64,000 nt of DNA, taken from assembly GCA_963790085.1 (NCBI GenBank), contig CAWBNH010000011.1, forward strand, positions 1 through 64,000, in the 5' to 3' direction. The DNA comes from CAXMST01 sp963790085. Its GTDB lineage: Bacteria; Actinomycetota; Thermoleophilia; Solirubrobacterales; 70-9. The notes beneath the pieces are model-generated. The model was not told the origin of the DNA. It saw only the letters and a list, made by a program, of their open reading frames with translations, and searched no databases. Position numbers and translations under genes: made by a program. This document shows positions 36,910 to 45,245 of the stretch, piece after piece. The stretch's first letter is position 1, and each line of letters opens with the position of its first letter.

Positions 36910-38931
36910 CTAGCTGGACACAGCCTCGCGGGAGCCGATCGCGCTCAGCACCCGCTTGGCGATCGATGGGCCGTCGAGTCCGACCTCCTCGCGCAGCAGG
37001 GCCGGCTTGCCGTGGGTCACGTAGCGGTCGGGCAGGCCGATCCGCAGGATGCGCGCCCGGTCGCGGGGCAGATTGTCCTCGGCGTGCTCGAGGACCGCGG
37101 CTCCGAAGCCGCCGGCGAGCACGTTCTCCTCGATCGTCACGACCAGGTCGTGCTCGTCGCAGAGCCGCGCGACCAGCTCAGCGTCGATCGGCTTCGCGAA
37201 GCGCCCGTCCGCCACGGTCGGCGAGATCCCATGCTCACCGAGGAGCTCCGCCGCGTCGTTCGCCACCTGTACGCCCCAGCCGTAGCCGAGCAGCGCCACG
37301 CGCTCGCCCTCCTGGAGGATCTCCCCGGTGCCGATCGGGATCCGCTGGGGCCGGGTTGGAATCGGGACGCCCTCAGCAGCCCCGCGTGGGTAGCGGAACG
37401 CGATCGGCCCGTCGTGGGCGATCGCTGTATGCAGCATGTGGACGAGCATCGCCTCGTCGCGCGGCGCCATCACGACCACGTTCGGAATCGGGCGCAGGTA
37501 CGAGATGTCGATGAAGCCGTGATGGGTCGGGCCGTCGTCGCCGACCAACCCGGCCCGATCCATGGCGAAGACGACGTCCAGCTCCTGCAGGCAGACGTCG
37601 TGGACGATCTGGTCGAAGGCTCGCTGCAGGAAGGTCGAGTAGATCGCGCACACGGGCTTGGCGCCCTGCAGGGCGAGGCCCGAGGCGAACAGGACCGCGT
37701 CCTGCTCGGCGATGCCGACGTCGTAGTACTGCTCGGGAAGCTCCTCACACAGCTCGTTGAGCCCGGTGCCGCCCGCCATCGCCGCAGTGATGCCGATCAC
37801 CCGGGGATCGCGCCGCGCCTCAGCCACCATCGCGTCCGCGAAGACGCTCGTGTACGCCGGCGCTGACGGCTTCGGCGGTGGTTGCTCCAGCTTCTCGGGG
37901 GCGATCGAATCGGGAGCATCGGATTCGGTCACGGCGATCGTCATCGGCTCGGCCGGCGGCGCCGGCTCGCCGTTGACGATCGACCCCGGCTTCGCCGCGT
38001 GCCACTTCTCCATGCCCTCGAGCCCGCCCTCCTCGGCCGGCGCGAAGCCCTTGCCCTTGACGGTGTGGATGTGGAGGACCACCGGTCGCTCGGCGGCCAG
38101 CGCATCGGTCAGCGCCGCGCGCAGCGCGGAGACGTCGTGACCGTCGATCACGCCCATGTAGGCGAGGTCGAGCTCCTCGAACAGCAGCCCAGGCGCCCAG
38201 TACGACTTCAGCGCCGCCTTGATCTCGGGGCCGAGCCTCTCGACCTGGCGGCCGAGTCCGAGCGGCAGGCGCGTGAGCCGCTCCTCGACATCCTCGCGAG
38301 CGTGGTAGAGGCGGGGATTCAGCCGGAAGTGATTGAAGTAGCGGGAGATCGCGCCGACGTTCGGGGAGATCGACATGCCGTTGTCGTTGAGCACGATCAC
38401 GATCGGCGTCTGCAGCCCCCCAGCCTGGTGCAGGGCCTCGTAGGCGACCCCGCCCGTGAGCGCCCCGTCCCCGATCACCGCGACGACCTTGCCGTCGACG
38501 CCGATCCCACGACGCATCGCCTCCTTGAGCCCGACCGCATAGCCGATCGAGGTCGAGGCGTGGCCGGCGCCCATGATGTCGTGCTCGGACTCGGATGCCG
38601 CGCAGAACGGGGCCAGGCCGCCGTACTGGCGGATCGTCTCGAGCCGGTCCTTGCGGCCGGTCAGGATCTTGTGCGGGTACGCCTGATGGCCGACGTCCCA
38701 GAGGATCTTGTCCCGCGGAGAATCGAGCAGGCTGTGCAGCGCCACCGCCAGCTCGCAGGTCCCGAGGTTGGCACCGAAGTGCCCGCCGATCCGACCGATC
38801 ACGTCGATGATCAGCTCGCGGGTCTCCTGCGCCAGCTGCTGGAGCTCGGCGTCGCTGAGCCCGTCGAGATCGGCGGGACCCTGGACCGAGTCGAGCAGTC
38901 CCTCCGCGGGCTTGGGGTCGTCGGCGGCCAT
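36910..38931 (-). CDS. dxs: 1-deoxy-D-xylulose-5-phosphate synthase
   Basis: A 673-residue thiamin-diphosphate enzyme that condenses pyruvate and glyceraldehyde 3-phosphate, the first step of the MEP isoprenoid pathway. Clear motifs are GHFGANLGTCELAVALH, DVGHQAYPHKILTGR, the ThDP motif VIGDGALTGGVAYEAL...NDNGMSISPN, and the transketolase C-terminal region (DRAGLVGDDGPTHHG). A linker of about 30 residues rich in Pro/Ala/Glu between domains is longer than usual. It follows the polyprenyl synthase on the same strand, giving a small isoprenoid cluster. Confidence 0.96.
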   Translation of the reverse strand: MAADDPKPAEGLLDSVQGPADLDGLSDAELQQLAQETRELIIDVIGRIGGHFGANLGTCELAVALHSLLDSPRDKILWDVGHQAYPHKILTGRKDRLETIRQYGGLAPFCAASESEHDIMGAGHASTSIGYAVGLKEAMRRGIGVDGKVVAVIGDGALTGGVAYEALHQAGGLQTPIVIVLNDNGMSISPNVGAISRYFNHFRLNPRLYHAREDVEERLTRLPLGLGRQVERLGPEIKAALKSYWAPGLLFEELDLAYMGVIDGHDVSALRAALTDALAAERPVVLHIHTVKGKGFAPAEEGGLEGMEKWHAAKPGSIVNGEPAPPAEPMTIAVTESDAPDSIAPEKLEQPPPKPSAPAYTSVFADAMVAEARRDPRVIGITAAMAGGTGLNELCEELPEQYYDVGIAEQDAVLFASGLALQGAKPVCAIYSTFLQRAFDQIVHDVCLQELDVVFAMDRAGLVGDDGPTHHGFIDISYLRPIPNVVVMAPRDEAMLVHMLHTAIAHDGPIAFRYPRGAAEGVPIPTRPQRIPIGTGEILQEGERVALLGYGWGVQVANDAAELLGEHGISPTVADGRFAKPIDAELVARLCDEHDLVVTIEENVLAGGFGAAVLEHAEDNLPRDRARILRIGLPDRYVTHGKPALLREEVGLDGPSIAKRVLSAIGSREAVSS

Positions 38932-38985
38932 CAGCGCGACATTCTCTCAGGTCAGCGCCACCGCCCGGTGTGCAGACAGGGGAGC

Positions 38986-39855
38986 TCAGGCGTCGCGCGT
39001 GTAGATGAAGTCGGCGATCGATGCGAGCTCGCCGGTCTCGCCGCCGGCCTCTGCGAGCGCCGCCCGCGCTCCAGCGTGGGACTGACGCGCGAGCTCCCGG
39101 GCGTGCTCGAGCCCGAACAGGCTGACGTAGGTGAGCTTGCCGTGCCGCTCGTCGGAGCCGCTCGGCTTGCCGAGCTCCTCGTCGCTGCCGGTCACGTCGA
39201 GGATGTCGTCGACGATCTGAAACAGCACGCCCAGCTCCTCGGCGAAGCGCTCGTAGGGCTCGGCCTGGGGGTCGTGGGTGCCGGTGAGCAGGAGCGCCGC
39301 CCGCACGCTCGCCACGATCAGCCGCCCCGTCTTCAGTGAATGCAGCTCGCGAAGTGCGGCCGCGTCGTTGCCGCCCTCGGTGACGTCCACGTACTGGCCA
39401 CCGACCATCCCGTCGACCCCGGTGGCTGCGGCGATCTCGCGAATCGCACGCAGGACCCGGCCCGGCTCCGCCTGCTGCCGCTCGGCGATCAGCCGCATCG
39501 CCTCGGCGAACAGCGCGTCGCCGGCGAGGATCGCGACGTCCTCGCCGTGGACGACGTGCGAGGTCGGACGGCCGCGGCGCAGCGCATCGTCGTCCATCGC
39601 CGGCAGGTCATCATGGATCAGCGAGTAGGTGTGGATCAGCTCGATCGCCGCCGCGGTCGGCAGCAACTGCGCGGGGTCGGCGCCCACGGCCCGGCCCGTG
39701 GCGAGGCAGAGCACCGGTCGGATCCGCTTGCCACCCGCGAGCAGCGAGTAGCGCATCGCCTCCTGCAGGCCGGCCGTCGAGTCGCGCCCGTCGAAGCCCA
39801 GCGACTCGAGGTAGGCGTCGACCTGACCGCGAAGCTCTTCGGGGTAGACGGTCAC
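38986..39855 (-). CDS. ispA: Polyprenyl synthetase (farnesyl/geranylgeranyl diphosphate synthase)
   Basis: A 289-residue trans-prenyltransferase. Substrate-binding motifs are GGKRIRPVLCLATG, first Asp-rich motif HDDLPAMDDD, KTGRLIVASV, and second motif DDILDVTG. The last residues and position beside dxs fit the IspA type. Chain length (C15 or C20) depends on residues before the first motif and is not decided here. The GTG at 39855 follows the previous gene by one base. Confidence 0.92.
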   Translation of the reverse strand: MTVYPEELRGQVDAYLESLGFDGRDSTAGLQEAMRYSLLAGGKRIRPVLCLATGRAVGADPAQLLPTAAAIELIHTYSLIHDDLPAMDDDALRRGRPTSHVVHGEDVAILAGDALFAEAMRLIAERQQAEPGRVLRAIREIAAATGVDGMVGGQYVDVTEGGNDAAALRELHSLKTGRLIVASVRAALLLTGTHDPQAEPYERFAEELGVLFQIVDDILDVTGSDEELGKPSGSDERHGKLTYVSLFGLEHARELARQSHAGARAALAEAGGETGELASIADFIYTRDA

Positions 39856-39856
39856 C

Positions 39857-40057
39857 TCAGGCGCTGTCGCCGCCCTCGGAGGCGGTGCGCGCGGCGTCGG
39901 CCGCGATCGCGCCGACTTCAGCGGCGATCTGCGCAGCCTCCTGGGCCAGCCCCACGGCGGCGGCGTCATCGGTCTGATCCGACCCCAGCAGCAGGGAGAT
40001 CTCGTCGAGTCGCCGGGCGGCGGCGCGCAGCCGCGCCTCGGGGTCTTCGGCGCTCAC
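39857..40057 (-). CDS. Small helical protein in the xseB position
   Basis: A 66-residue protein starting SAEDPEARLRAAARRLDEI. Its start overlaps the nusB stop (GTGA) and its end abuts the polyprenyl synthase start. The order nusB-xseB-ispA-dxs is common in bacteria, so this occupies the usual slot of exonuclease VII small subunit, and the two-helix pattern is compatible. However, the conserved XseB motif with ELE...LE.G is not clear and no xseA is in view, so the identity is uncertain. Confidence 0.5.
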   Translation of the reverse strand: MSAEDPEARLRAAARRLDEISLLLGSDQTDDAAAVGLAQEAAQIAAEVGAIAADAARTASEGGDSA

Positions 40058-40443
40058 GCGGGCGCCCCCTCCGAGGGAGCGGCGTCGCTGGCGGCGCTGA
40101 GTATCCCGTTGACGAAGCCGGGTGCCTCGGCACCGCAGTAGCGACCGGCGATCGAGACCGCCTCGTCGATCGCAACCGGGCCCGGCACGTCGTCCCGATG
40201 GTGGATCTCGTAGAGCGCGACCCGCATGATCGCCTTCTCCAGCGGGGCGATCCGCTCGATGCTCCAGCCGCGTGCGAGCGACCCAATCTCGGCGTCGAGC
40301 TCGGCGAGGTGCTCGGCGACCCCCTCGGCGAGCGCCCGCGTGAACGGCTTCGCGCCGGCCAGCAGATCCTCGAGCGAGCCGGAGGTGACGTCCCACTGAT
40401 AGATCGCGAATGCCGCCGCTCGGCGTTGATCGGTCCGGCGCAT
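40054..40443 (-). CDS. nusB: Transcription antitermination protein NusB
   Basis: A 129-residue all-helical NusB, which with NusE forms the boxA-binding antitermination complex on rRNA transcripts. It starts RRTDQRRAAAFAIYQWDVT, followed by FTRALAEGVAEHLAELD and IMRVALYEIHHRDDVPGPVAIDEAVSIAGRY, the typical central block ending in FVNGIL. The ATG at 40443 is the first residue of the conserved core. Confidence 0.9.
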   Translation of the reverse strand: MRRTDQRRAAAFAIYQWDVTSGSLEDLLAGAKPFTRALAEGVAEHLAELDAEIGSLARGWSIERIAPLEKAIMRVALYEIHHRDDVPGPVAIDEAVSIAGRYCGAEAPGFVNGILSAASDAAPSEGAPA

Positions 40444-40502
40444 AGCCGGGAGCTTAAGGGACCGATCCGCTCTCACCGGTCCGCCCGGGCCGCGATAGGC
40501 TG

Positions 40503-40643
40503 GCGCCGTTCGAACCCTGCGAGTCGCCAAAGAGATTGAAGCGCCTGAAGATCGGCAGGCACAAGTTCAAGGTTCGGGCGATCGACGCGACCGGTGTTCC
40601 CGACCCCACGCCAGCGAAGGACAGGTTCAGGATCGTGAGATAG
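40503..40643 (+). pseudogene. Remnant of an Ig-like repeat surface protein
   Basis: This open stretch, ending at TAG 40643, encodes APFEPCESPKRLKRL, then HKFKVRAIDATGVPDPTPA and a final RFRIVR. That is the C-terminal signature of bacterial Ig/fibronectin-like repeats commonly seen in large actinobacterial secreted proteins (patterns like KPGKHTFKVRAVDAAGN followed by DPTPA). There is no start codon or the rest of the gene upstream, where nusB lies on the other strand. It therefore looks like a tail fragment left by a deletion or rearrangement. Confidence 0.5.
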
Positions 40644-40658
40644 GCCGCGGAGGCGCGG

Positions 40659-41612
40659 TCACGGCCCTCCTCGAACACCGAGCGCCAGGCGAAGCTGGGC
40701 GTGGAGTCGATCGGCATCGCGCTCGATCCGACGCGAGGTGATGCGGTGGACCGACACGCCTTCGGCCTGGAGCAGGCCGTCCCGCTCGCGGTCAGCCTCA
40801 GCCCGCTCAGGGGTCAGATGGGCGCCGTAGCCGTCGAGCTCGGCGACGACGCCCCGGCTCCGCCAGATGCAGTCGACCTCGAACCGGCGCCCTGCGACCA
40901 CGACGATCGCGTTCGTCTCCGGCAGCGGCAGCCGCCACTCGCGAAGGAAGTCCAAGAACACGTTCTCGAGCTCGCTGCGGGTGCGCTTCGCGTAGATGCC
41001 CGCGTCGAGCGCCCGGGCCGCCACCGCGGTCCCGCGCGCCCCGGGGTATCGGGCAATCAGGGCGGGGACGCCCAGCGGGTCGGTCAAGCGACGGAAGGTC
41101 GCTTCACGCAGGGCCCGCTCGAACGCCTTCTCACCCTCGGTGGCGGCGAGGTCGAGAAGCGTCCGGGCGAGCGTCGTCGTCGGGACGCCACCGCAGATCG
41201 TGCGCTCGTCGGCCGGAAGGGCGCCGCGGTGAAAGACGATTGAGCGCCTCCGGGCCGCCCTCCGCGATGCCGTGACGTGGATCGCTCCCGAGCCCGGCGC
41301 TCGCAGCTCCCAGCGGGCCGCCGCCGATCCATGGCTGAGCACGGCGCCCGGCACGGTCAGCGTTGCGGCCGTCCACCGCCCCTCCTTGCTCAGCCGGGAG
41401 TGGCCGACGGCATAGACGCCACGATGGACCCGGTGGAGGCGGGCCGAGCGCAGGCGGTACTCGACCGCCTTCGCGGACAACCCGGCGGCGAGCAGCTGAC
41501 GGTGGGCGATGGTGCCGTGCTGCCGCCCGGCCACCGTCGCGATTCGCCGCCAAACCGTGCGACTGTCAAGAACTCCCTGACTATCAGGGGTTTCTCGACA
41601 CTCGCCCGGCAT
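40659..41612 (-). CDS. AbiEi/DUF559-type protein with C-terminal nuclease-like domain
   Basis: A 317-residue protein. The N-terminal part (ATVAGRQHGTIAHRQLLAAGLSAKAVEYRLR, RVHRGVYAVGH) is the winged-helix antitoxin-like AbiEi_4 domain. The C-terminal part matches DUF559, a Vsr/PD-(D/E)XK-like fold with FEVDCIWRSRGVVAELDGYGAH and RVHR-type ending VHRITSRRIE. Such proteins are numerous in Thermoleophilia genomes and probably mobile. Function is unproven; no toxin partner is adjacent. The ATG at 41612 is uncertain: the conserved part starts about 20 residues later. Confidence 0.7.
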   Translation of the reverse strand: MPGECRETPDSQGVLDSRTVWRRIATVAGRQHGTIAHRQLLAAGLSAKAVEYRLRSARLHRVHRGVYAVGHSRLSKEGRWTAATLTVPGAVLSHGSAAARWELRAPGSGAIHVTASRRAARRRSIVFHRGALPADERTICGGVPTTTLARTLLDLAATEGEKAFERALREATFRRLTDPLGVPALIARYPGARGTAVAARALDAGIYAKRTRSELENVFLDFLREWRLPLPETNAIVVVAGRRFEVDCIWRSRGVVAELDGYGAHLTPERAEADRERDGLLQAEGVSVHRITSRRIERDADRLHAQLRLALGVRGGP

Positions 41613-41675
41613 CGGGACAGCCTGGCGGGGCAGGCCTCACCGATGGCAGGCCCGGGGTGTCGAGAGCGTCGACGG

Positions 41676-42236
41676 TCAGGAGCGGGAGACGTACTCGCCG
41701 CTGCGCGTGTCGACGCGGACCGTCTCGCCCTCCTCGATGAACAGCGGCACCTGGACGACGACGCCGGTCTCCAGCGTCGCCGGCTTGCTGCCGCCGCCGG
41801 AGACGGTGTCGCCCTTGAGGCCCGGCTGGGTCTCGGTGACGGCGAGGTCGACGGCGCTCGGCACCTGGACACCCGCGGGCTGCTCGTCGACGAACAGCAG
41901 CTCGATCTCGTCGTTGGGCCGGACCCACTGCATCGCCTCGCCGGCGAGCGCGCTCGGCAACTCGATCTGATCGTAGGTCCGGGTATCCATGAAGACGCGA
42001 TCGTCGCCGGAGTCGTAGAGGTACTGCATCTTCCGGGTCTCGGTACGGACCGGCCTGAACTTCTCGCCGGCGCGGAAGGTCTTGTCGATCACCGAGCCGT
42101 CCTCGTGGCGCCGCAGCCTGGTGCGGACGAAGGCGCCGCCCTTGCCGGGCTTGACGTGCTGGAAGTCGAGAATCCGGTAGATCGTCCCCTCGACCTCGAT
42201 GTGGGCCCCGTTCTTGAACTGGTTGGTGGAGATCAC
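41676..42236 (-). CDS. efp: Elongation factor P
   Basis: A 186-residue three-domain EF-P that helps the ribosome through polyproline stretches. The N-terminal KOW-like domain has the tip lysine in KPGKGGAFVRT (usually the modified residue), followed by the central OB domain YLYDSGDDRVFMDTRTYDQ and the C-terminal domain ending GEYVSR. It sits between the ClC channel and the AbiEi-type gene, near pepP, aroQ and nusB as in many bacteria. Confidence 0.95.
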   Translation of the reverse strand: MISTNQFKNGAHIEVEGTIYRILDFQHVKPGKGGAFVRTRLRRHEDGSVIDKTFRAGEKFRPVRTETRKMQYLYDSGDDRVFMDTRTYDQIELPSALAGEAMQWVRPNDEIELLFVDEQPAGVQVPSAVDLAVTETQPGLKGDTVSGGGSKPATLETGVVVQVPLFIEEGETVRVDTRSGEYVSRS

Positions 42237-42275
42237 GGCCGGGAAGGCTAGAGGAGGTGCGCCTCGTTGCCGCGG

Positions 42276-43559
42276 CTAGGCGTCCGGCGGCGACTGCCTG
42301 CTCGCGAGCCGCAGCAGGATCCCCGACCCGGAGACGAATATGTAGGCGGTGATCACCGCGACGCCGATCGGCGCGGTCTGAAGGGCACCGAGCTGCGTGG
42401 TCAGGGCGGCGAGCAGCACGACCGTGAACGGGGCCGCGACGATCGCCCCGGGGACGGCGGCAAACATCGTCGTGAAGGCAAGGCCGACCGGCAGCCCGGG
42501 AATCAGCAGATGGGCCGCGAAGCCTGCGGTGCCACCGATGAACAGCGACGGGAAGAACGGGCCGCCGATGAACCCGGTCGACATCGACAGGGCGAAGGCG
42601 AGGATCTTGGCGAAGACGACGGCGATCAGCAGGCCGGCGCCGAGCTCGGGGCCCTGGTCGATCACGGTCTCGAGCTGGTCGCTGCCGGTGAACAGCGTCA
42701 GCGGCAATGCCACCGCCACCAGCCCGAAGGCGAGGCCGCCGAGGGTCGAGCGGAGGACGACGCGGCCCGCGAGGGGGGCCATCAGGCGCCGGAGCAGGCC
42801 GACGGTGACCGCCAGGACCAACGCGATCACCCCCGCCGCCAGGCCGAGCGGCACCGCCGCGAGCAGGTGCCAATCCTCGTACTTGTAGTCCGGGAGCTCG
42901 TAGATCCCGAGGAAGGCGGCTCCGGCGATCGGGATGAAGACCGCGAAGGAGACCGTCGAGGCGACGAGCCCGGCGATCAGGGTGTTGGTCAGTCGCCGGC
43001 CGCTCGGCTTCGCCAGCTCGAGAACAAGCATCGTCGCCAGAAACGGCGCCGACAGGAGCCCGCCGTAGGCACCGGCCATGCCGGTCATGGTGTTCGTCTT
43101 CTGCGTCTCGGGGTCGAGCCCGCGGCGCTCGGATATCCAGGTCCCCAGACCGCCGCCGATCGAGCCGAGCGCTGCCTCGGGGCCGAGGCTGGCGCCGCCG
43201 ATCAGCGACACCGCCGAGACCGAGACCGTGCCCGGCACGTCAGCGGGCTCGACGCGCTGCTCCTCCAGCTCCTTGATCATCCCCGGCTGATCGTCGGAGA
43301 CCTTGAACGCACGGCGGAGCAGGCCGACGAGTACCCCGAATGCGGCCGTCACCGCGACCCACCAGACGTCGCCGCCCATCCAGCCCGCGTCCGAGAGCTC
43401 GAACCACAGATCCCCTCCGCCCTGCGTGACACCGAGGAACGCGAGCCCCGCGAAGGCAAGGATCACCCCGAAGACGGCGGCGTAGCGGAGCAGCAGCCAG
43501 AAGATCGGCGATTGCGCCAGCGGCGGCAGGGCCGGGCCGGCCTCCGGCTCGTCGGTCAC
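42276..43559 (-). CDS. ClC-type chloride channel/transporter
   Basis: A 427-residue membrane protein with about 11 hydrophobic helices. ClC selectivity-filter signatures are present: IGGASLGPEAALGSIGGG (the GxxGPE motif) and STGFIGGPFFPSLFIGG (the GxFxP motif). It is likely a chloride/proton antiporter or channel involved in pH or osmotic balance. The typical glutamate gate is within GPEA. It is transcribed with efp on the minus strand with 39 bases between. Confidence 0.88.
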   Translation of the reverse strand: MTDEPEAGPALPPLAQSPIFWLLLRYAAVFGVILAFAGLAFLGVTQGGGDLWFELSDAGWMGGDVWWVAVTAAFGVLVGLLRRAFKVSDDQPGMIKELEEQRVEPADVPGTVSVSAVSLIGGASLGPEAALGSIGGGLGTWISERRGLDPETQKTNTMTGMAGAYGGLLSAPFLATMLVLELAKPSGRRLTNTLIAGLVASTVSFAVFIPIAGAAFLGIYELPDYKYEDWHLLAAVPLGLAAGVIALVLAVTVGLLRRLMAPLAGRVVLRSTLGGLAFGLVAVALPLTLFTGSDQLETVIDQGPELGAGLLIAVVFAKILAFALSMSTGFIGGPFFPSLFIGGTAGFAAHLLIPGLPVGLAFTTMFAAVPGAIVAAPFTVVLLAALTTQLGALQTAPIGVAVITAYIFVSGSGILLRLASRQSPPDA

Positions 43560-43681
43560 CGTCGCCCGCCTCGGCGCGGGGCAGTTGTCGGGGACGATCT
43601 GGGAGTGACCACCGCGCCGGGAGCCTATGCGCCGGTCGTCGGTCTCGTCGTCCGCCTCCGGCCAATGCGGCGGCCGGCTGC

Positions 43682-44791
43682 TCAGTCGAGCTCGATCAGC
43701 TGCTTCGGGCGACCGCTGAGGTTTCGCGTGCCGTCCGCGGCGACGACGACCAGGTCCTCGATCCGGACGCCGAACTCCCCGGGGACGTAGATCCCGGGCT
43801 CGACCGTGACCACGTCGCCCGCGAGCAACTCGTCCTCGGACCGCTGCGACAGGCGGGGCGGCTCGTGAACGGCGATGCCGACCCCGTGACCGAGGCCGTG
43901 GCCGAACCGCCGGCCCTGCCCCGCGTCATCGATCAGCCGGCGGGCGGCCGCGTCCACGTCGCGGCCCGCGGCCCCCGGCGCGAGCGCCTCGAGGCCGGCG
44001 AGCTGGGCGCTGAGCACCAGGTCATAGGTCTCACGCTCGGCCCCTCCGACCGGGCCGCAACCGTAGGTTCGCGTGCAGTCGGAGCAGTAGCCGTCGAGAA
44101 TCGCGCCCATGTCGACGACGACCAGGTCCCCGGCGGCGACCCGCCGGTCACCCGGCTCGGCGTGCGGGAGCGAACCGTTCGGCCCGGCGGCAACGATCGG
44201 TGGAAACGACGGCGCGCTCGCCCCCAGCTCCCGCATCCGGCCCTCGGCCCAGATCGCGACCTCCCGCTCGGAGCGACCGGCGAAGCCGGCCTCCTCGAGC
44301 TCGAGGTAGACCTGGTCGGTGAGCTCGGCGGCGGCCGCGATCGCCGCGACCTCGGTCGCGTCCTTGACCCGGCGCAGCGGCTCGACGAGCCCCTCGCGTG
44401 GGATCAGCTCGACCCCTTCCGGCGCCGCCTCCGAGATCCGCTCCCGCTCACGGACGCTGGTCGCACGCGGGTCGAAGCCGACCCGTCCGCCGAGCCGCCG
44501 GCTGATCGTCTCAGCCAGGTTGCGGTCGGCGATCAGCAGCTCGAAGCCGGAGGGCAGCGCGCCCTCGGCCCGCTCGGCGTAGCGAAAGTCGGTCACGAAC
44601 AGGCGCAGCCCCTCGCCCAACAACGCGAGACCGCTGCTGCCGCTGAACCCGGTCAGCCAGGTGAGGTCGGCGATCGCATCACGACCTGAGTCGCCGGGCC
44701 TGACGAGATCGCCGACGATCAGGCTGTCGAGGCCGGCCTCCGAGACCGCGACCGCGAGGCGGTCGGCACGGCTGTCAGGAGCCGCGGGCAC
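43682..44791 (-). CDS. pepP: M24 family Xaa-Pro aminopeptidase
   Basis: A 369-residue pita-bread metallopeptidase that removes residues before proline. Metal ligands appear as VVDMGAILDGYCSDCTR, GHGLGHGVGIAVHEPP, TVEPGIYVPG and GVRIEDLVVV. The N-terminal creatinase-like domain begins RADRLAVAVSEAGLDSLIV. It lies between the ClC channel and aroQ; aroQ-pepP-efp is a recurrent bacterial order. Confidence 0.92.
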   Translation of the reverse strand: MPAAPDSRADRLAVAVSEAGLDSLIVGDLVRPGDSGRDAIADLTWLTGFSGSSGLALLGEGLRLFVTDFRYAERAEGALPSGFELLIADRNLAETISRRLGGRVGFDPRATSVRERERISEAAPEGVELIPREGLVEPLRRVKDATEVAAIAAAAELTDQVYLELEEAGFAGRSEREVAIWAEGRMRELGASAPSFPPIVAAGPNGSLPHAEPGDRRVAAGDLVVVDMGAILDGYCSDCTRTYGCGPVGGAERETYDLVLSAQLAGLEALAPGAAGRDVDAAARRLIDDAGQGRRFGHGLGHGVGIAVHEPPRLSQRSEDELLAGDVVTVEPGIYVPGEFGVRIEDLVVVAADGTRNLSGRPKQLIELD

Positions 44792-44795
44792 CCGC

Positions 44796-45245
44796 TCAGA
44801 CGTCGAGCTCGCGCTTCAGCAGCTCCAGCGCGCGCCGGTACCCGGCCTCCCCCTCGCCGGAGATCTTCTCGAGCACGAGGCCGTCGAAGACCGACACCGA
44901 CCGCCACTCCTCGCGGCTCTCCACGTCGGAGATGTGAACCTCGACGGACGGCACCGCCGCAACCTCGAGCGCGTCTCGGATCGCCCATGAGTAGTGGGTC
45001 CACGCCCCGGCGTTGATGACGGCCGCATCGGCCAGCTGCGGGAGCTGGTGCAGGTACTCGATGAACTCACCCTCGTGGTTGGTCTGAAAGAAGGTCGTCA
45101 GCAGCCCCAGGTCCCGGGCCCAGCGCGTGATCTGCGTCTCCAGCTCCGCCAGCGTGAAGCTGCCGTACATGGCGGGGTCGCGCCTGCCGAGCGTGTCGAG
45201 GTTGACGCCGTGGAGGATCTCGACTCGGTTGCGGGCACTGCTCAT
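44796..45245 (-). CDS. aroQ: 3-dehydroquinate dehydratase, type II
   Basis: A 149-residue dodecameric dehydroquinase of the shikimate pathway. Motifs are HGVNLDTLGRRDPAMYG (catalytic Tyr), TNHEGEFIEYLHQ, INAGAWTHYSWAIRDAL (Asn/His) and VEVHISDVESREEW. The usual NGPNLNLLG is HGVNLDTLG here, a mild departure. Its start overlaps the aroKB stop by four bases. Confidence 0.94.
   Translation of the reverse strand: MSSARNRVEILHGVNLDTLGRRDPAMYGSFTLAELETQITRWARDLGLLTTFFQTNHEGEFIEYLHQLPQLADAAVINAGAWTHYSWAIRDALEVAAVPSVEVHISDVESREEWRSVSVFDGLVLEKISGEGEAGYRRALELLKRELDV

Noticed and set aside
39857..40396. A 179-residue reading frame overlapping nusB
   Set aside because: Only its last 66 codons fit between nusB and ispA with a coupled GTG; the upstream part is antiphase shadow of nusB.
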